A stretch of 64,000 nucleotides of DNA. Origin: Numidum massiliense. GTDB taxonomy: Bacteria; Bacillota; Bacilli; Thermoactinomycetales; Novibacillaceae. The notes below the pieces were generated by a model that was not told the origin of the DNA, did not search any database, and saw only the letters and a program-made list of their open reading frames with translations. How positions within the stretch are numbered: position 1 is the first letter of the stretch; each line of letters begins with the position of its first letter. Shown piece after piece: positions 1 to 8,687 of the stretch. The DNA lies in NCBI RefSeq assembly GCF_001375555.1, contig NZ_CTDZ01000009.1:737758-801757 (forward strand), written 5' to 3'. The position numbers were made by a program, and so were the translations under genes.

Positions 1-224
1 CCGCACTGATGATGCATTTAGGGGCGGACGGCGTATTTGTCGGATCGGGCATTTTTAAAGCGGCCCACCCAGAAAAATTCGCCCGCGCGATCGTACGCGC
101 AGCTACGAATTTCGACGATTACGCCCTCATCGCCCGATTGTCGGCGGATTTAGGTGAGGCGATGCCAGGGATCGACGTGGCACAACTCGCGCCGGAAAAA
201 CAGATGCAAACGCGCGGTTGGTGA
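1..224 (+). CDS. pdxS: Pyridoxal 5'-phosphate synthase lyase subunit PdxS, 3' end
   Basis: Partial gene; the start lies upstream of the window. The last ~73 residues contain the [11 protein letters not shown] phosphate-binding loop and the [16 protein letters not shown] helix typical of PdxS, which makes PLP from ribose 5-phosphate, glyceraldehyde 3-phosphate and ammonia. PdxS normally works in a dodecamer with the glutaminase PdxT, and pdxT usually follows directly; here a terminator-like hairpin and a convergent gene follow instead. The assignment is secure from the conserved C-terminal block. Confidence 0.93.
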   Translation, partial: ALMMHLGADGVFVGSGIFKAAHPEKFARAIVRAATNFDDYALIARLSADLGEAMPGIDVAQLAPEKQMQTRGW

Positions 225-269
225 ACAGGGGACGCGAATCGCATGAGCCAACCAGTTAGCTATGAAAAA

Positions 270-307
270 AACAACGTACCGATGCGAATCTGTGTCGGTA
301 CGTTGTT
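270..307. terminator. Bidirectional terminator between pdxS and ctaG
   Basis: A perfect 13-bp inverted repeat (AACAACGTACCGA and its complement) encloses a 12-nt loop. It is preceded by an A-run, giving a good U-tract for the minus-strand ctaG operon. The plus-strand U-tract is weaker (TTTCCTAATT). It separates two convergent genes. Confidence 0.8.
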
Positions 308-376
308 TCCTAATTAGCCTGTGAGAATAACCTGTGAGTCGATTGTTACAGTAGAGACGTGTTTTTAGCTTGTTTA

Positions 377-1297
377 TTACTTGTTGGTCGCGGCACTGTA
401 GGCGCTCGCGTAAGGACGCTGATATTCTTCGATGTTGGCCACTTTTTTCTCCCGCCGCACCCACTGTGTAAAGATCTTTACCAAGAAGGTCATGAACATC
501 GTCTCTTGGGCTAGTTTCATAATGATACCACCCAATTGTTGATCTTCACCCGGTGAAAACAGGTTGAGCTGCGAGAACAGTTCCGGCGGTACAGATGACC
601 CCGGCGGCAAACAATAGCCTAAAGCGAGTGACCACAAGTTCGGATCGTTATACGTCGCATAGAGTGGCCCCGTGGCAAAAATAATCATCGCACACGCAGG
701 TAACAACAAACCGCTGTTGCCAAACAGATAGGCAATACGCTTCAATTCGGATAGGTTGCTGCGGTCGGGAACAGGGGCGACGATGTGCCACCACATTAAA
801 AGAGCTGTACTAAACAGTAAAAACTGAAAGATGCGGTGCAACGTGTAATTCATCATTAAGAAGTCGAGCAAGCTCGGCAAATGGTAAAACGATAATAAGA
901 CGTTAAACAAGATCAGCCCGATAAACGGGTTCAATACGGCTTTATAGATCCGGTTTAACACGCGTATCTCGTTCATCCACGTAAAAAACCAGCTCGGGCT
1001 ACCGAGTAACAGTAACGGTGGCGCCACGAAAAACAAAACGCCCATTTGCGCCATATGGGCACTGAACATGACGTGGCCGAGAATGTAAAGCGGGCCGCCA
1101 TACGCAAAGTAAAAGACGACGAGTCCGATGAGAAATGTTACTTTTTGCTTTTTTGGTACGGGGGCAGATCCCGGAATATGTTCGCGCGCTGATCCGACGA
1201 TCCATAAGTAAGCGACCCCGAGTGCGATCGTCAAAATCATGAAGCTCGGGTTCCACAACGCGGTAAAGCTGAATTGATCCATAAACATGCTGACCAA
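377..1297 (-). CDS. ctaG: Cytochrome c oxidase assembly factor CtaG
   Basis: Integral membrane protein of about 306 residues with roughly seven hydrophobic segments. It resembles the Bacillus CtaG (caa3_CtaG) family, which is required for maturation of caa3-type oxidase, probably at the CuB centre. Recognisable blocks include a HVMFSAHM-like segment and the MWWHIVAPVPD loop. Start: an AGGAGG lies 8 nt before a TTG at 1297; a GTG at 1306 touches the RBS and the ATG at 1288 is farther away. It is the last gene of a minus-strand run with a YcnK-like regulator, SCO and a YtkA-like lipoprotein, all fitting copper delivery to oxidase. Confidence 0.9.
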   Translation of the reverse strand: MVSMFMDQFSFTALWNPSFMILTIALGVAYLWIVGSAREHIPGSAPVPKKQKVTFLIGLVVFYFAYGGPLYILGHVMFSAHMAQMGVLFFVAPPLLLLGSPSWFFTWMNEIRVLNRIYKAVLNPFIGLILFNVLLSFYHLPSLLDFLMMNYTLHRIFQFLLFSTALLMWWHIVAPVPDRSNLSELKRIAYLFGNSGLLLPACAMIIFATGPLYATYNDPNLWSLALGYCLPPGSSVPPELFSQLNLFSPGEDQQLGGIIMKLAQETMFMTFLVKIFTQWVRREKKVANIEEYQRPYASAYSAATNK

Positions 1298-1492
1298 AAG
1301 AAGCACCTCCTAAACAGGTGGATACGAGTAACGAGTAAGTATAGCTAACGACAAGACAGCGGCTTGACAGTGATAGTATGCGTGATCATCTTAACGACTG
1401 AGCGAAAACAGGACGATGGCTCCCGAGACACACTTAACCGTATTCTGTATATAAATTGTACCGTAAATCGCGACAGTGTCAATTCCATTCAC

Positions 1493-1936
1493 TTATTCGA
1501 CGGTAAAGGGTTGCTTAGGCATATTATGCATCCCGCGTGCCGTAACATGTGCGATCACGTAATACGTCCCTTTCTCCTCAAACGTTTTGTCGATGGCGTA
1601 AACGCCGTCGCCCGTGTGCTTACCTTCGATTTTATCGTGTTTATCCTCGCCGTCGCGCCACACTTCGAACAGCACTTCATCCGCGTCGGTCACTTTTTCC
1701 TCTGCTTGGGTGACGGTCGCTTTAATGGTTGTCGCTTTTCCTTTTGCCACTTTCTCCGGTAAGTCGATCGCGACTTCGATCGGGTCTAACGCTGTCGGTG
1801 TGGAGTCATCTTGCCCGGTATCAGCATGCGCGTCCGACGCGTGATCGTCCGCAGATCCGGCTTGATCGTCCGTACCAGCGGCGCAGCCAGTCGCGACAAG
1901 TAGACAGACAGCGAAAAGCGCTACGATTTTTTTCAA
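1493..1936 (-). CDS. YtkA/FixH-like lipoprotein
   Basis: 147 residues with a lipoprotein signal (KKIVALFAVCLLVATGCAAG, lipobox cysteine near residue 18). A D/H/T-rich acidic linker follows, then a beta-rich domain of about 90 residues resembling the YtkA-like/FixH family (PIEVAIDLPEKVAKGKATTI ... GVYAIDKTF). Such proteins sit on the outer face of the membrane, often near oxidase or copper genes. TTG start with AGGAGG 8 nt upstream. It lies between sco and ctaG, about 12 nt from sco, so co-transcription is likely. The biochemical role is unproven; metal or oxidase-assembly service is inferred from context. Confidence 0.78.
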   Translation of the reverse strand: MKKIVALFAVCLLVATGCAAGTDDQAGSADDHASDAHADTGQDDSTPTALDPIEVAIDLPEKVAKGKATTIKATVTQAEEKVTDADEVLFEVWRDGEDKHDKIEGKHTGDGVYAIDKTFEEKGTYYVIAHVTARGMHNMPKQPFTVE

Positions 1937-1948
1937 CGCGAGTACCTC

Positions 1949-2572
1949 CTATTTTAATGCTTTAATGTCTTTAATAATGTCGTCAACCGGCGGTTTTAAA
2001 CCGTCGTACATTTTGACGACTTTGCCGTTGCCGTCGACTAAGTAAAACTTCGTGCCGTGAATGACTTGGTCGGAATTAGGGTCGTCTTGCACGATCGATT
2101 TAAAGCTCTCTTGGGAAAACTCAGCGATTTCTTCCTGCTTATAGCCTGTTAATAAGTGCCAACTAGCTAAATCCATCTCGTTTTCCTTCGCGTACTTTTG
2201 CAGCGTTTCCGGAGTGTCGACGTCCGGGTCGACACTGAACGAAACGATGGGGATATTAGCGTCGTTATCTTTTAACGCTTTTTGGATTTTAACCATGTTT
2301 GCCGTCATCGGTGGACAAACAGTGACGCAGTTCGTAAAAATAAAATCTGCCAGCCAGACGTCGCCTTTTAAATCCGCGAGACCAAATTTTTTCCCGTCTT
2401 GATCTGTGTACGTAAAGTCAGCAACTTGCCAATTAGCTTCTTGCTCTTCTTGCGACTGTGTGCCGTTACTTTGCGCATTGTCGAGCGGGGAGCCACCCCC
2501 ACAGCCGGCGACGACAAAAACGAATAACGCGACGATTACAGCTACGGGCCATTTTTTAACCAACGGTATCAC
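1949..2572 (-). CDS. SCO1/SenC-family copper chaperone lipoprotein
   Basis: Up to 207 residues. A signal peptide ends in a lipobox (VVAGCGGG), followed by the thioredoxin-like SCO fold. The copper-binding cysteines are visible as TNCVTVCPP (CxxxC) and the distal histidine as VIHGTKFYLVD. SCO proteins deliver copper to the CuA site of cytochrome oxidase subunit II on the outer membrane face; Bacillus YpmQ/BsSCO is the reference. The start is either GTG 2572 or TTG 2563, the latter with better RBS spacing. It lies downstream of a YcnK-like copper regulator and upstream of the YtkA-like and ctaG genes. Confidence 0.92.
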   Translation of the reverse strand: MIPLVKKWPVAVIVALFVFVVAGCGGGSPLDNAQSNGTQSQEEQEANWQVADFTYTDQDGKKFGLADLKGDVWLADFIFTNCVTVCPPMTANMVKIQKALKDNDANIPIVSFSVDPDVDTPETLQKYAKENEMDLASWHLLTGYKQEEIAEFSQESFKSIVQDDPNSDQVIHGTKFYLVDGNGKVVKMYDGLKPPVDDIIKDIKALK

Positions 2573-2663
2573 CTATCCCTAATCGTTTAGTTTAGATTTC
2601 CCCAAACCGTAGCAACGAAAAAAAACAACATGCCTTGAGCAATTGCGCGGTCGAACGCGTGTG

Positions 2664-3233
2664 TTAATGTTTATGGCAACAGCTAGAGGTCGTCAAAAAC
2701 TGTGTGGCGTCCGTAAATGTCAGTACTTTTCCGCCAAATCCTTTGACGAACATTTCCGCGTGTTGCTTGTTCTCGAAGGTGAGTACTTGCGGTTGACAAC
2801 ATTGAATGTGCAAAGCGCTATCAATGACGTACCATGCAATTTCAGCGCCAATCGTCGTATGCATGAGGAAATCGCGGCAAATCGCTTGGATGACAGTGTC
2901 GCCGAGTTGACGGTGCCGGATGAGGCCGCAATGTGCGCAACAGGCTGATTCGATCGCGTTGTCCTCTAAAATAAGCCGATAAGACAGCCGATCGTTTACC
3001 GGGCGGCTGCAAAGGACACACGCACTTTGCGGCACATTTTTTTTCATCGGTTGCTGGCTTAAAGTGATGCCGCCAAACGTTTTTATAATGATGCCTTCTT
3101 CGAGTAGCGGCTTTAAGTCACGGTGCACGGTCATTTCCGACACGCCGAGCTCTCTACTTAGCGCAGAAATCTTCAAGTGTTTTTTTTCCTGGATCAGTTG
3201 TTTAATGCGGCTTTGCCGTTCGATCGGTAACAT
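2664..3233 (-). CDS. YcnK-like copper-responsive DeoR/NosL regulator
   Basis: 189 residues from an ATG with AAAGG upstream; a longer in-frame extension lacks coding character and was rejected. The N-terminal ~55 residues form a DeoR-type winged helix (RQSRIKQLIQ ... LGVSEMTVHRDL). The C-terminal half has two cysteine pairs (CVLC; CCAHC) and a NosL-like ending (FENKQHAEMFVKGFGGKVLTF). Bacillus YcnK has this architecture and length and represses copper uptake. The His-rich tail ends SSCCHKH. It heads the sco-ytkA-ctaG run, implying copper control of oxidase assembly; that link is inference. Confidence 0.82.
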   Translation of the reverse strand: MLPIERQSRIKQLIQEKKHLKISALSRELGVSEMTVHRDLKPLLEEGIIIKTFGGITLSQQPMKKNVPQSACVLCSRPVNDRLSYRLILEDNAIESACCAHCGLIRHRQLGDTVIQAICRDFLMHTTIGAEIAWYVIDSALHIQCCQPQVLTFENKQHAEMFVKGFGGKVLTFTDATQFLTTSSCCHKH

Positions 3234-3571
3234 GGAGCAACCAACCTTTATAGCTTGATGGGTTATCACATAATATAACAACTTAAAAGTATCATATCCA
3301 TCATAGATTATGTAGAAATGCGATTTCAAGCGACAGAGATGGCAATTGTGTGAAGGATACATCGGAAGGATGAAGTGTCGATAATTTTTCACATAAAAAG
3401 TTAAAAAGGTATTGTAACCGTTCACCGACTTCATTACAATTTCGGTTAAGGCTACGTTGTCGTGCATGTTACGGGTACGTACGCAATGAGAAGCCTTTAG
3501 GTAGGGAGTGCAGAGCAGTTTTCGTTTTTCGGTGTACAACGGGCAACAGTTAAATCAAGGAGGAGAACGGA

Positions 3572-3916
3572 GTGCGGAAAAAATTATTGACATGGGTGTT
3601 CGTCGGCCTATTAGTCCTCGCTTTGGCGGCATGCGGGGGTAAAAAAGACGATGCGGCAGACGGCGGGGCGAAAGACGATAGCAATGCGACCGCCGCTTCT
3701 GGCGAAGAGCTTTTTAAAAGTAGCAACTGCATAGCCTGCCACGGGGATCAGTTAAACAACGGCTCGGCGCCAGCCCTCGATAAAATCGGTGCCACGCTGT
3801 CTAAAGACGAGATCGTCGACGTGATTAAAAACGGTAAAGGCGGCATGCAAGCCCAAACGCAAGTGTCTGATGACGACGCAGAAGAACTGGCCGCTTGGTT
3901 AGCGGACAAAAAATAA
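3572..3916 (+). CDS. Small membrane-anchored cytochrome c (CccB/c-551 type)
   Basis: 114 residues with a GTG start and AAGGAGG RBS. The lipoprotein signal (VLALAACGGK) is followed by a D/A/G-rich linker and a minimal class I cytochrome c domain. The haem motif is CIACH, near residue 51-55, and the axial methionine lies in KGGMQAQ. It resembles Bacillus c-551 (CccB), which passes electrons from menaquinol-cytochrome c reductase to caa3 oxidase outside the membrane. It is transcribed divergently from the copper/oxidase assembly run and ends at a strong terminator. Confidence 0.9.
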   Translation: MRKKLLTWVFVGLLVLALAACGGKKDDAADGGAKDDSNATAASGEELFKSSNCIACHGDQLNNGSAPALDKIGATLSKDEIVDVIKNGKGGMQAQTQVSDDDAEELAAWLADKK

Positions 3917-3945
3917 CAGCTTTACATAAACGGTCAGTATCATAA

Positions 3946-3989
3946 AAAAGCGGTGCCCACGATAAACTGTGGGCGCCGCTTTTGTTTTT
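3946..3989. terminator. Bidirectional terminator between cytochrome c and menA
   Basis: An 11-bp stem (GCGGTGCCCAC with one G-U pair) encloses an 8-nt loop. It has an A-run on the left and TTTTGTTTTT on the right, so it works for both convergent genes. Confidence 0.9.
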
Positions 3990-3998
3990 AGCAATACC

Positions 3999-4943
3999 TT
4001 ATGAAAACAGGTGCGCACACACGATGCCGGCAGCGAGTAACAGTCCGAAAAACGTGTGCGTTTGCGACGTCGCTTTCATCGCGGGCATCATTTCGGCCGG
4101 CGTCGTTTTTCCGACGAACGCGAGCGTGGCTAGCCACGCTTTCGGGAGGCTGAGGAGGACGAGGAGTAGCCACGGGGACGCGTAGCCTACGGTGACGAGG
4201 GCGATCATCCATAAGTAGGAGAGGGCAAACATCCCGCCTAAAAAAGAGACCGCGCCTGAATGTCCGAGTAAGATGGCGAGTGTCTTCCGACCGTGTGCTT
4301 TGTCCCCGCGCAAATCGCGAATGTTGTTGGCCATTAAAATGCTGCCAACTAATATGGACATCGGGATGGAAACGAGGACACTGACGGTAGTAATCGTACC
4401 TGTTTGGATAAAGAACGAAAGGAGGATGAGGATTAGTCCCATGAAAATACCCGCTGTCAACTCGCCGAAGGGCGTGTAGGCGACGGGATAAGGGCCACCC
4501 GTGTAAAAATAGCCAGCTGCCATACAGGCTACCCCGATCACGGCGATCCACCAACTACTATTCATACATATATATACGCCGAGTGGGACGGTCGCGGCAA
4601 ACAACGTCACCGCTAAGATAAGTATGACGCGCGGCTCGATTCCGTAGTGGACAGTGGCGCCACCGATGCCGACGGAGTCGGCTGTGTCTAGCCCGCGCTT
4701 ATAGTCGAAATATTCGTTAAACAAGTTGGTCGCTGCTTGAATCATCATGGAAGCGAGTAACATGCATAAAAAAACTGGGACATGGATCGATCCGTGCGGT
4801 AGGGCCAGTACGGTGCCGATAATGACCGGCGTAAAGGAAGCGGTCAACGTGTGTGGCCGCATCTGTTTCCACCATACGCGCCAATTCACCTTTTGGTACG
4901 GTATTTTTTGCAGTTTCTGGTTGCTTTCTAAACGTTGTTGCAT
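3999..4943 (-). CDS. menA: 1,4-dihydroxy-2-naphthoate polyprenyltransferase MenA
   Basis: About 314 residues of a UbiA-family membrane prenyltransferase with eight to nine hydrophobic segments. The first Asp-rich motif is NLFNEYFDYKRGLDT and the second is MANNIRDLRGDKAHGRKT. It attaches the polyprenyl chain to DHNA, giving demethylmenaquinone. The ATG at 4943 follows GGGAGAGG; a further in-frame ATG at 5000 has poor RBS spacing, and the shorter form matches the usual family length. It is divergent from menF, completing most of the menaquinone pathway here. Confidence 0.92.
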   Translation of the reverse strand: MQQRLESNQKLQKIPYQKVNWRVWWKQMRPHTLTASFTPVIIGTVLALPHGSIHVPVFLCMLLASMMIQAATNLFNEYFDYKRGLDTADSVGIGGATVHYGIEPRVILILAVTLFAATVPLGVYICMNSSWWIAVIGVACMAAGYFYTGGPYPVAYTPFGELTAGIFMGLILILLSFFIQTGTITTVSVLVSIPMSILVGSILMANNIRDLRGDKAHGRKTLAILLGHSGAVSFLGGMFALSYLWMIALVTVGYASPWLLLVLLSLPKAWLATLAFVGKTTPAEMMPAMKATSQTHTFFGLLLAAGIVCAHLFS

Positions 4944-5111
4944 TTTCCTCTCCCTCGTCTGTCCCACGTTTGTCGTAGTGCGACTTATCATTTCTAACAT
5001 TCCTTTTATTTAATGGCTGTTCTGTAAGAAAACGCTCTACAGATTAACAGTCAGTTTAAGTTTATGAAATCCAACCCACAGTGTCAATATGGCCCGTATC
5101 GCGATACAGAA

Positions 5112-5144
5112 AGCAATCCGCTAGCAATCCGCTAGCAATCCGCG
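5112..5144. repeat. 11-bp tandem repeat, 3 copies
   Basis: Three head-to-tail copies of AGCAATCCGCT (last base changed in copy 3) lie in the menA-menF divergent intergenic region, upstream of the menF promoter. An 11-bp period is about one helical turn. Confidence 0.85.
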
Positions 5145-5185
5145 GGTATGCGCGTGCAATTGAACAGACGAGCGGGTCTTTTTTT

Positions 5186-5194
5186 TGTTATAAT
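5186..5194 (+). promoter_or_regulatory. Extended -10 promoter of the men operon
   Basis: TGTTATAAT is a perfect extended -10 (TG-N-TATAAT) with no clear -35 at the usual distance. It lies about 105 nt before the menF start and no other gene intervenes. Confidence 0.55.
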
Positions 5195-5298
5195 AAATGC
5201 GTGTTGTCCATGTTTACTATTGAACGTACGCTAGAAGTTGGCTCACTCGAGCACGAGGAAAGTTTGTGTTCGGAGAGTGGGCCAGGAGGGGATATATC

Positions 5299-6723
5299 GT
5301 GGCTATCGTCAAACAGCTGGATCTTTGTGAGCTACTCGTGGAAGGTGCACGTCGTGCACAGCAACTTGGACGCGAGGTGCTCGTCAGCCGCACGGTAAAC
5401 GTTGCAACCGTCGATCCGCTGTCTTTTTTTGTCGCTGCAAGCAGTGATCGCGGCAGCCGAGTATACTTTACTGACCCGGCGCAAGAGGTTGTTCTCGTAG
5501 GGATCGGTAAAGCTTATGAAATAGAAGCGAACGGTGAGGAACGCTTTAGCGATGTCGAACGCGAGTGGGGGCGCTTAGTAGCGGAGGCCGTGGTCGAACT
5601 GCCGGAAGATACAGTAACAGCGATTGGCCCACTGTTGTTAGGTGGGTTTTCGTTTGATCCAGAAAGGCACAAAACGGCACTGTGGCACGGGTTTCCCGAT
5701 GCTGCTTTTCATTTGCCCACTTTTTTACTAACGCGAACGGCGGGGCAGTGTTGGCTGACTGTGAACGAAGTCGTCCATGCGGCAACGGACGCGAACGCGC
5801 GCGCCGACGCCTTGCGAGCGCAGCAAGCAGAACTGTTAGATGCTGTGGGAAAAGGCACTTACTTGCCGCTGTACGAGGCGGACGGCGATCCGACGTACGC
5901 GTCTAAGGAAATTGAGCCCGAGAAATGGAAGGACGCCGTGGCGGAGGCGGCGCGGGATATTCGCGCCGGTCGGATGGATAAAGTTGTGTTGGCGCGCGAA
6001 TTGCGCTTGACTGCGGACCGCGAGATTGCCGTCGAACGCGTGCTGGAGCGGTTGTCGCAGCAGCAACCGAACAGTTTTGTATTTGCCGTCGAGCGCGGGG
6101 AGCAATGCTTCGTCGGAGCGACGCCGGAGAGGCTCGTGAAGCGCGAGGGGGATACGTTTTTTACGATGTCGATGGCTGGTTCGATTGCGCGGGGGGAGAC
6201 GGCAGCGGAAGACACCCGTCTCGGCAATCAGCTATTGCAAGATGAGAAAAATCGGATTGAACACGGCCTCGTCGTCGACATGATCCGCCGAGCAATGGCA
6301 ACAGCGTGCGACGGTGTCGATGTGCCAGCGGTGCCAGAACTACTTAAAGTAAAATACATTCAGCACTTATACACACCTATTTTTGGTCGCGCGCGTGCAG
6401 GTGCAACACTCTTGTCCTTGGTGGAAAAACTGCACCCGACTCCAGCGGTCGGCGGGTATCCGCACGAGTCATTCGCGAATATTCGCGAGTTGGAATGTTT
6501 AGACCGCGGATGGTATGCGGCGCCGCTCGGTTGGCTCGACTGGCGGGGGAACGGCGATTTTGCCGTTGCACTGCGCTCGGGCCTCATTCGTGGCAACGAA
6601 GCGTCACTGTTTGCGGGATGCGGCATCGTCGGCGCTTCGGACCCGCAAAGCGAGTACGAGGAGACGCGTTTGAAATTTCGTCCGATGCTGCAGGCGCTAG
6701 GGCTAGGAGGGACGGACGAGTGA
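5299..6723 (+). CDS. menF: Isochorismate synthase MenF
   Basis: 474 residues from a GTG with AGGAGGGG 7 nt upstream; an upstream in-frame GTG at 5266 has no such site. The C-terminal chorismate-binding domain shows AGRMDKVVLARELRL, GATPERLVKREG, a SMAGSIARG stretch, HLYTPIFGRA and HPTPAVGGYP, all typical of isochorismate synthases. It converts chorismate to isochorismate, the first committed menaquinone step. The menD GTG overlaps its stop, so translation is coupled. Confidence 0.94.
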   Translation: MAIVKQLDLCELLVEGARRAQQLGREVLVSRTVNVATVDPLSFFVAASSDRGSRVYFTDPAQEVVLVGIGKAYEIEANGEERFSDVEREWGRLVAEAVVELPEDTVTAIGPLLLGGFSFDPERHKTALWHGFPDAAFHLPTFLLTRTAGQCWLTVNEVVHAATDANARADALRAQQAELLDAVGKGTYLPLYEADGDPTYASKEIEPEKWKDAVAEAARDIRAGRMDKVVLARELRLTADREIAVERVLERLSQQQPNSFVFAVERGEQCFVGATPERLVKREGDTFFTMSMAGSIARGETAAEDTRLGNQLLQDEKNRIEHGLVVDMIRRAMATACDGVDVPAVPELLKVKYIQHLYTPIFGRARAGATLLSLVEKLHPTPAVGGYPHESFANIRELECLDRGWYAAPLGWLDWRGNGDFAVALRSGLIRGNEASLFAGCGIVGASDPQSEYEETRLKFRPMLQALGLGGTDE

Positions 6724-8687
6724 CTGCTTATGAAGAGGTCGTCACCGCGTACAGCGGGGCGTTTGTCGACGAGCTGGCCCGTTCCGGGATCCGCGATGTC
6801 GTGGTCAGTCCCGGCTCGCGTTCCACGCCGCTTGCCATGCTCGTAGCCGAACATCCAGAGCTTGACGCATGGGTACACGCGGACGAACGGTCGGCCGCTT
6901 TTTTTGCGCTCGGGATGGCGAAAGCAGCGCGTGCGCCGGTCGCTTTGTTGTGCACGTCGGGCACGGCGGCAGCCAATTATTTTCCTGCGGTCGTGGAGGC
7001 GTCGCTCGCACGGGTGCCGCTCGTCGTGCTGACGACGGATCGCCCACACGAGCTGCGCGACGTCGGAGCGCCGCAGGCGATCGACCAGACCGGCTTATTC
7101 GGTTCACATGTGAAGTGGTTTCAAGAGATGGCGTTGCCGGAGATGTCGCCGGCGATGCTCGCGTACGTCCGCGCGACGGCATCGCGCGCGATTGCGACGG
7201 CAGGAGAAGCGCCAGCCGGTCCGGTACACCTGAACTTTCCGTTTCGCGAACCGTTTGTACCCCTTCTCGAAACCGACGACTTGTGGCGCGCGGGCCGGGA
7301 GGAGACAAAGAGCTACGTGCGGGTGACGGGCGGCCGCCGCCAACTTGACCCGCTGCAAGTGGACGAGCTCGCCGCAGTGCTCAGCGGGGCGCGACGTGGG
7401 TTAATCGTCTGCGGGCCTCACGACGATCCCGCCTTTGCGCCCGCAGTCGTTCAGTTAGCGGAACGCCTCTCCTTCCCACTTCTCGCTGATCCGTTGTCAC
7501 AAGTGCGCTACGGTACGCACGACAAGGCGCTCGTCATTGACGGTTACGACGCCTTTCTGCGCGAACAGGCAGTTGTGCGCCGCTTAGCGCCGGACGTCGT
7601 GCTCCGCTTCGGCGCAATGCCCGTCTCTAAGGCGTTGCTGCGCTACTTAGAGGCTCACCCGTCTTGCCGCCAAATCGTCGTCGACGGCGGCGCGGGCTGG
7701 CGCGAGCCGACATTGCTCGCTGCCGATATCGTCTATGCAGACGAAACGCGCTTTTGCGAGGCGATAGCGACGAAAATTGGTGCAGCTGCCGACGGTCCGC
7801 GGAGGGCGCTAGGGGAGGTTCCTTCTTGCGGTAAGCAGGTTAAGGAAGATGGGGGTACGCGTCTTGCGGACGGAAGGGACTGTACGATGTGGGCAAATTG
7901 GTGGGCTGACTGCTGGATCCGTTTGAATGCGATCGCGCAGGCGGAAGTACAGCGACAGGTCGCTCACTTTGCTAACGATCACTTGTTTGAAGGGCGCGTG
8001 TTTTCCGAATTAGCGGCGCTGCTGCCGGACGAGGCTGTCCTTTACGTCGGCAACAGTATGCCTGTGCGCGACCTAGACACGTTCTTTGCGAATAGTGCGC
8101 AGCGGGTGCGCACGCTGGCCAACCGCGGGGCGAACGGGATCGACGGAGTCGTCTCTAGTGCGCTCGGGGCGAGTACAGCTGGCGGGCCACTCGTGCTCGT
8201 CATCGGCGACGTGTCCTTTTACCACGACTTGAACGGGTTGCTTATGGCCAAGCTTTACGGGCTTAAGGCGACGATTATTTTACTGAACAACGACGGCGGC
8301 GGCATTTTTTCTTTCTTACCGCAGGCCGCAAATCCGAAGCATTTCGAGACGCTGTTCGGGACGCCGCTCGGTCTCGATTACGCACACGCCGCCGCGCTGT
8401 ACGGTGCCTCTTACTGCCGGGTAACCGATTGGGAGGCATTTCGTCGCGCGGTCGATGCGGGCGTCGCAGCTGACGGTCTTACGATAATTGAAGTACCGAC
8501 GGCGCGTACGGCGAATGCGGAGGAACACCGGGCGATTTGGCACGAGGTGTCAGATGCGATTAAGGGAGAACTGACAGGAGATGGCACCGCTGCGGTGTAC
8601 CCCCAAGGAGTATCAAATGATTGTGCCACTGCTGACCGCGCCGCTGCCGGGCAGGAGGAGGGCGTTCGCCATGCGCCTCGCGATTAA
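6720..8687 (+). CDS. menD: SEPHCHC synthase MenD
   Basis: 655 residues, longer than the usual ~580. The N-terminal ThDP domain shows VVSPGSRSTPLAM, ALLCTSGTAAANYFPAVVEA and LTTDRPHELRDVGAPQAIDQ. The C-terminal ThDP domain shows VGNSMPVRDLD, NRGANGIDG and LLNNDGGGIFSFLPQ. The extra length is a linker around residues 355-400 and a ~35-residue tail beyond the usual end that runs into menH. It condenses isochorismate and 2-oxoglutarate. The GTG start overlaps the menF stop (GTGA); its end overlaps menH by 17 nt. Confidence 0.93.
   Translation: MTAYEEVVTAYSGAFVDELARSGIRDVVVSPGSRSTPLAMLVAEHPELDAWVHADERSAAFFALGMAKAARAPVALLCTSGTAAANYFPAVVEASLARVPLVVLTTDRPHELRDVGAPQAIDQTGLFGSHVKWFQEMALPEMSPAMLAYVRATASRAIATAGEAPAGPVHLNFPFREPFVPLLETDDLWRAGREETKSYVRVTGGRRQLDPLQVDELAAVLSGARRGLIVCGPHDDPAFAPAVVQLAERLSFPLLADPLSQVRYGTHDKALVIDGYDAFLREQAVVRRLAPDVVLRFGAMPVSKALLRYLEAHPSCRQIVVDGGAGWREPTLLAADIVYADETRFCEAIATKIGAAADGPRRALGEVPSCGKQVKEDGGTRLADGRDCTMWANWWADCWIRLNAIAQAEVQRQVAHFANDHLFEGRVFSELAALLPDEAVLYVGNSMPVRDLDTFFANSAQRVRTLANRGANGIDGVVSSALGASTAGGPLVLVIGDVSFYHDLNGLLMAKLYGLKATIILLNNDGGGIFSFLPQAANPKHFETLFGTPLGLDYAHAAALYGASYCRVTDWEAFRRAVDAGVAADGLTIIEVPTARTANAEEHRAIWHEVSDAIKGELTGDGTAAVYPQGVSNDCATADRAAAGQEEGVRHAPRD

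Noticed and set aside
3234-3539. In-frame N-terminal extension of the YcnK-like regulator (~102 residues)
   Set aside because: It lacks an RBS and family similarity; the ATG at 3233 gives the 189-residue family length.
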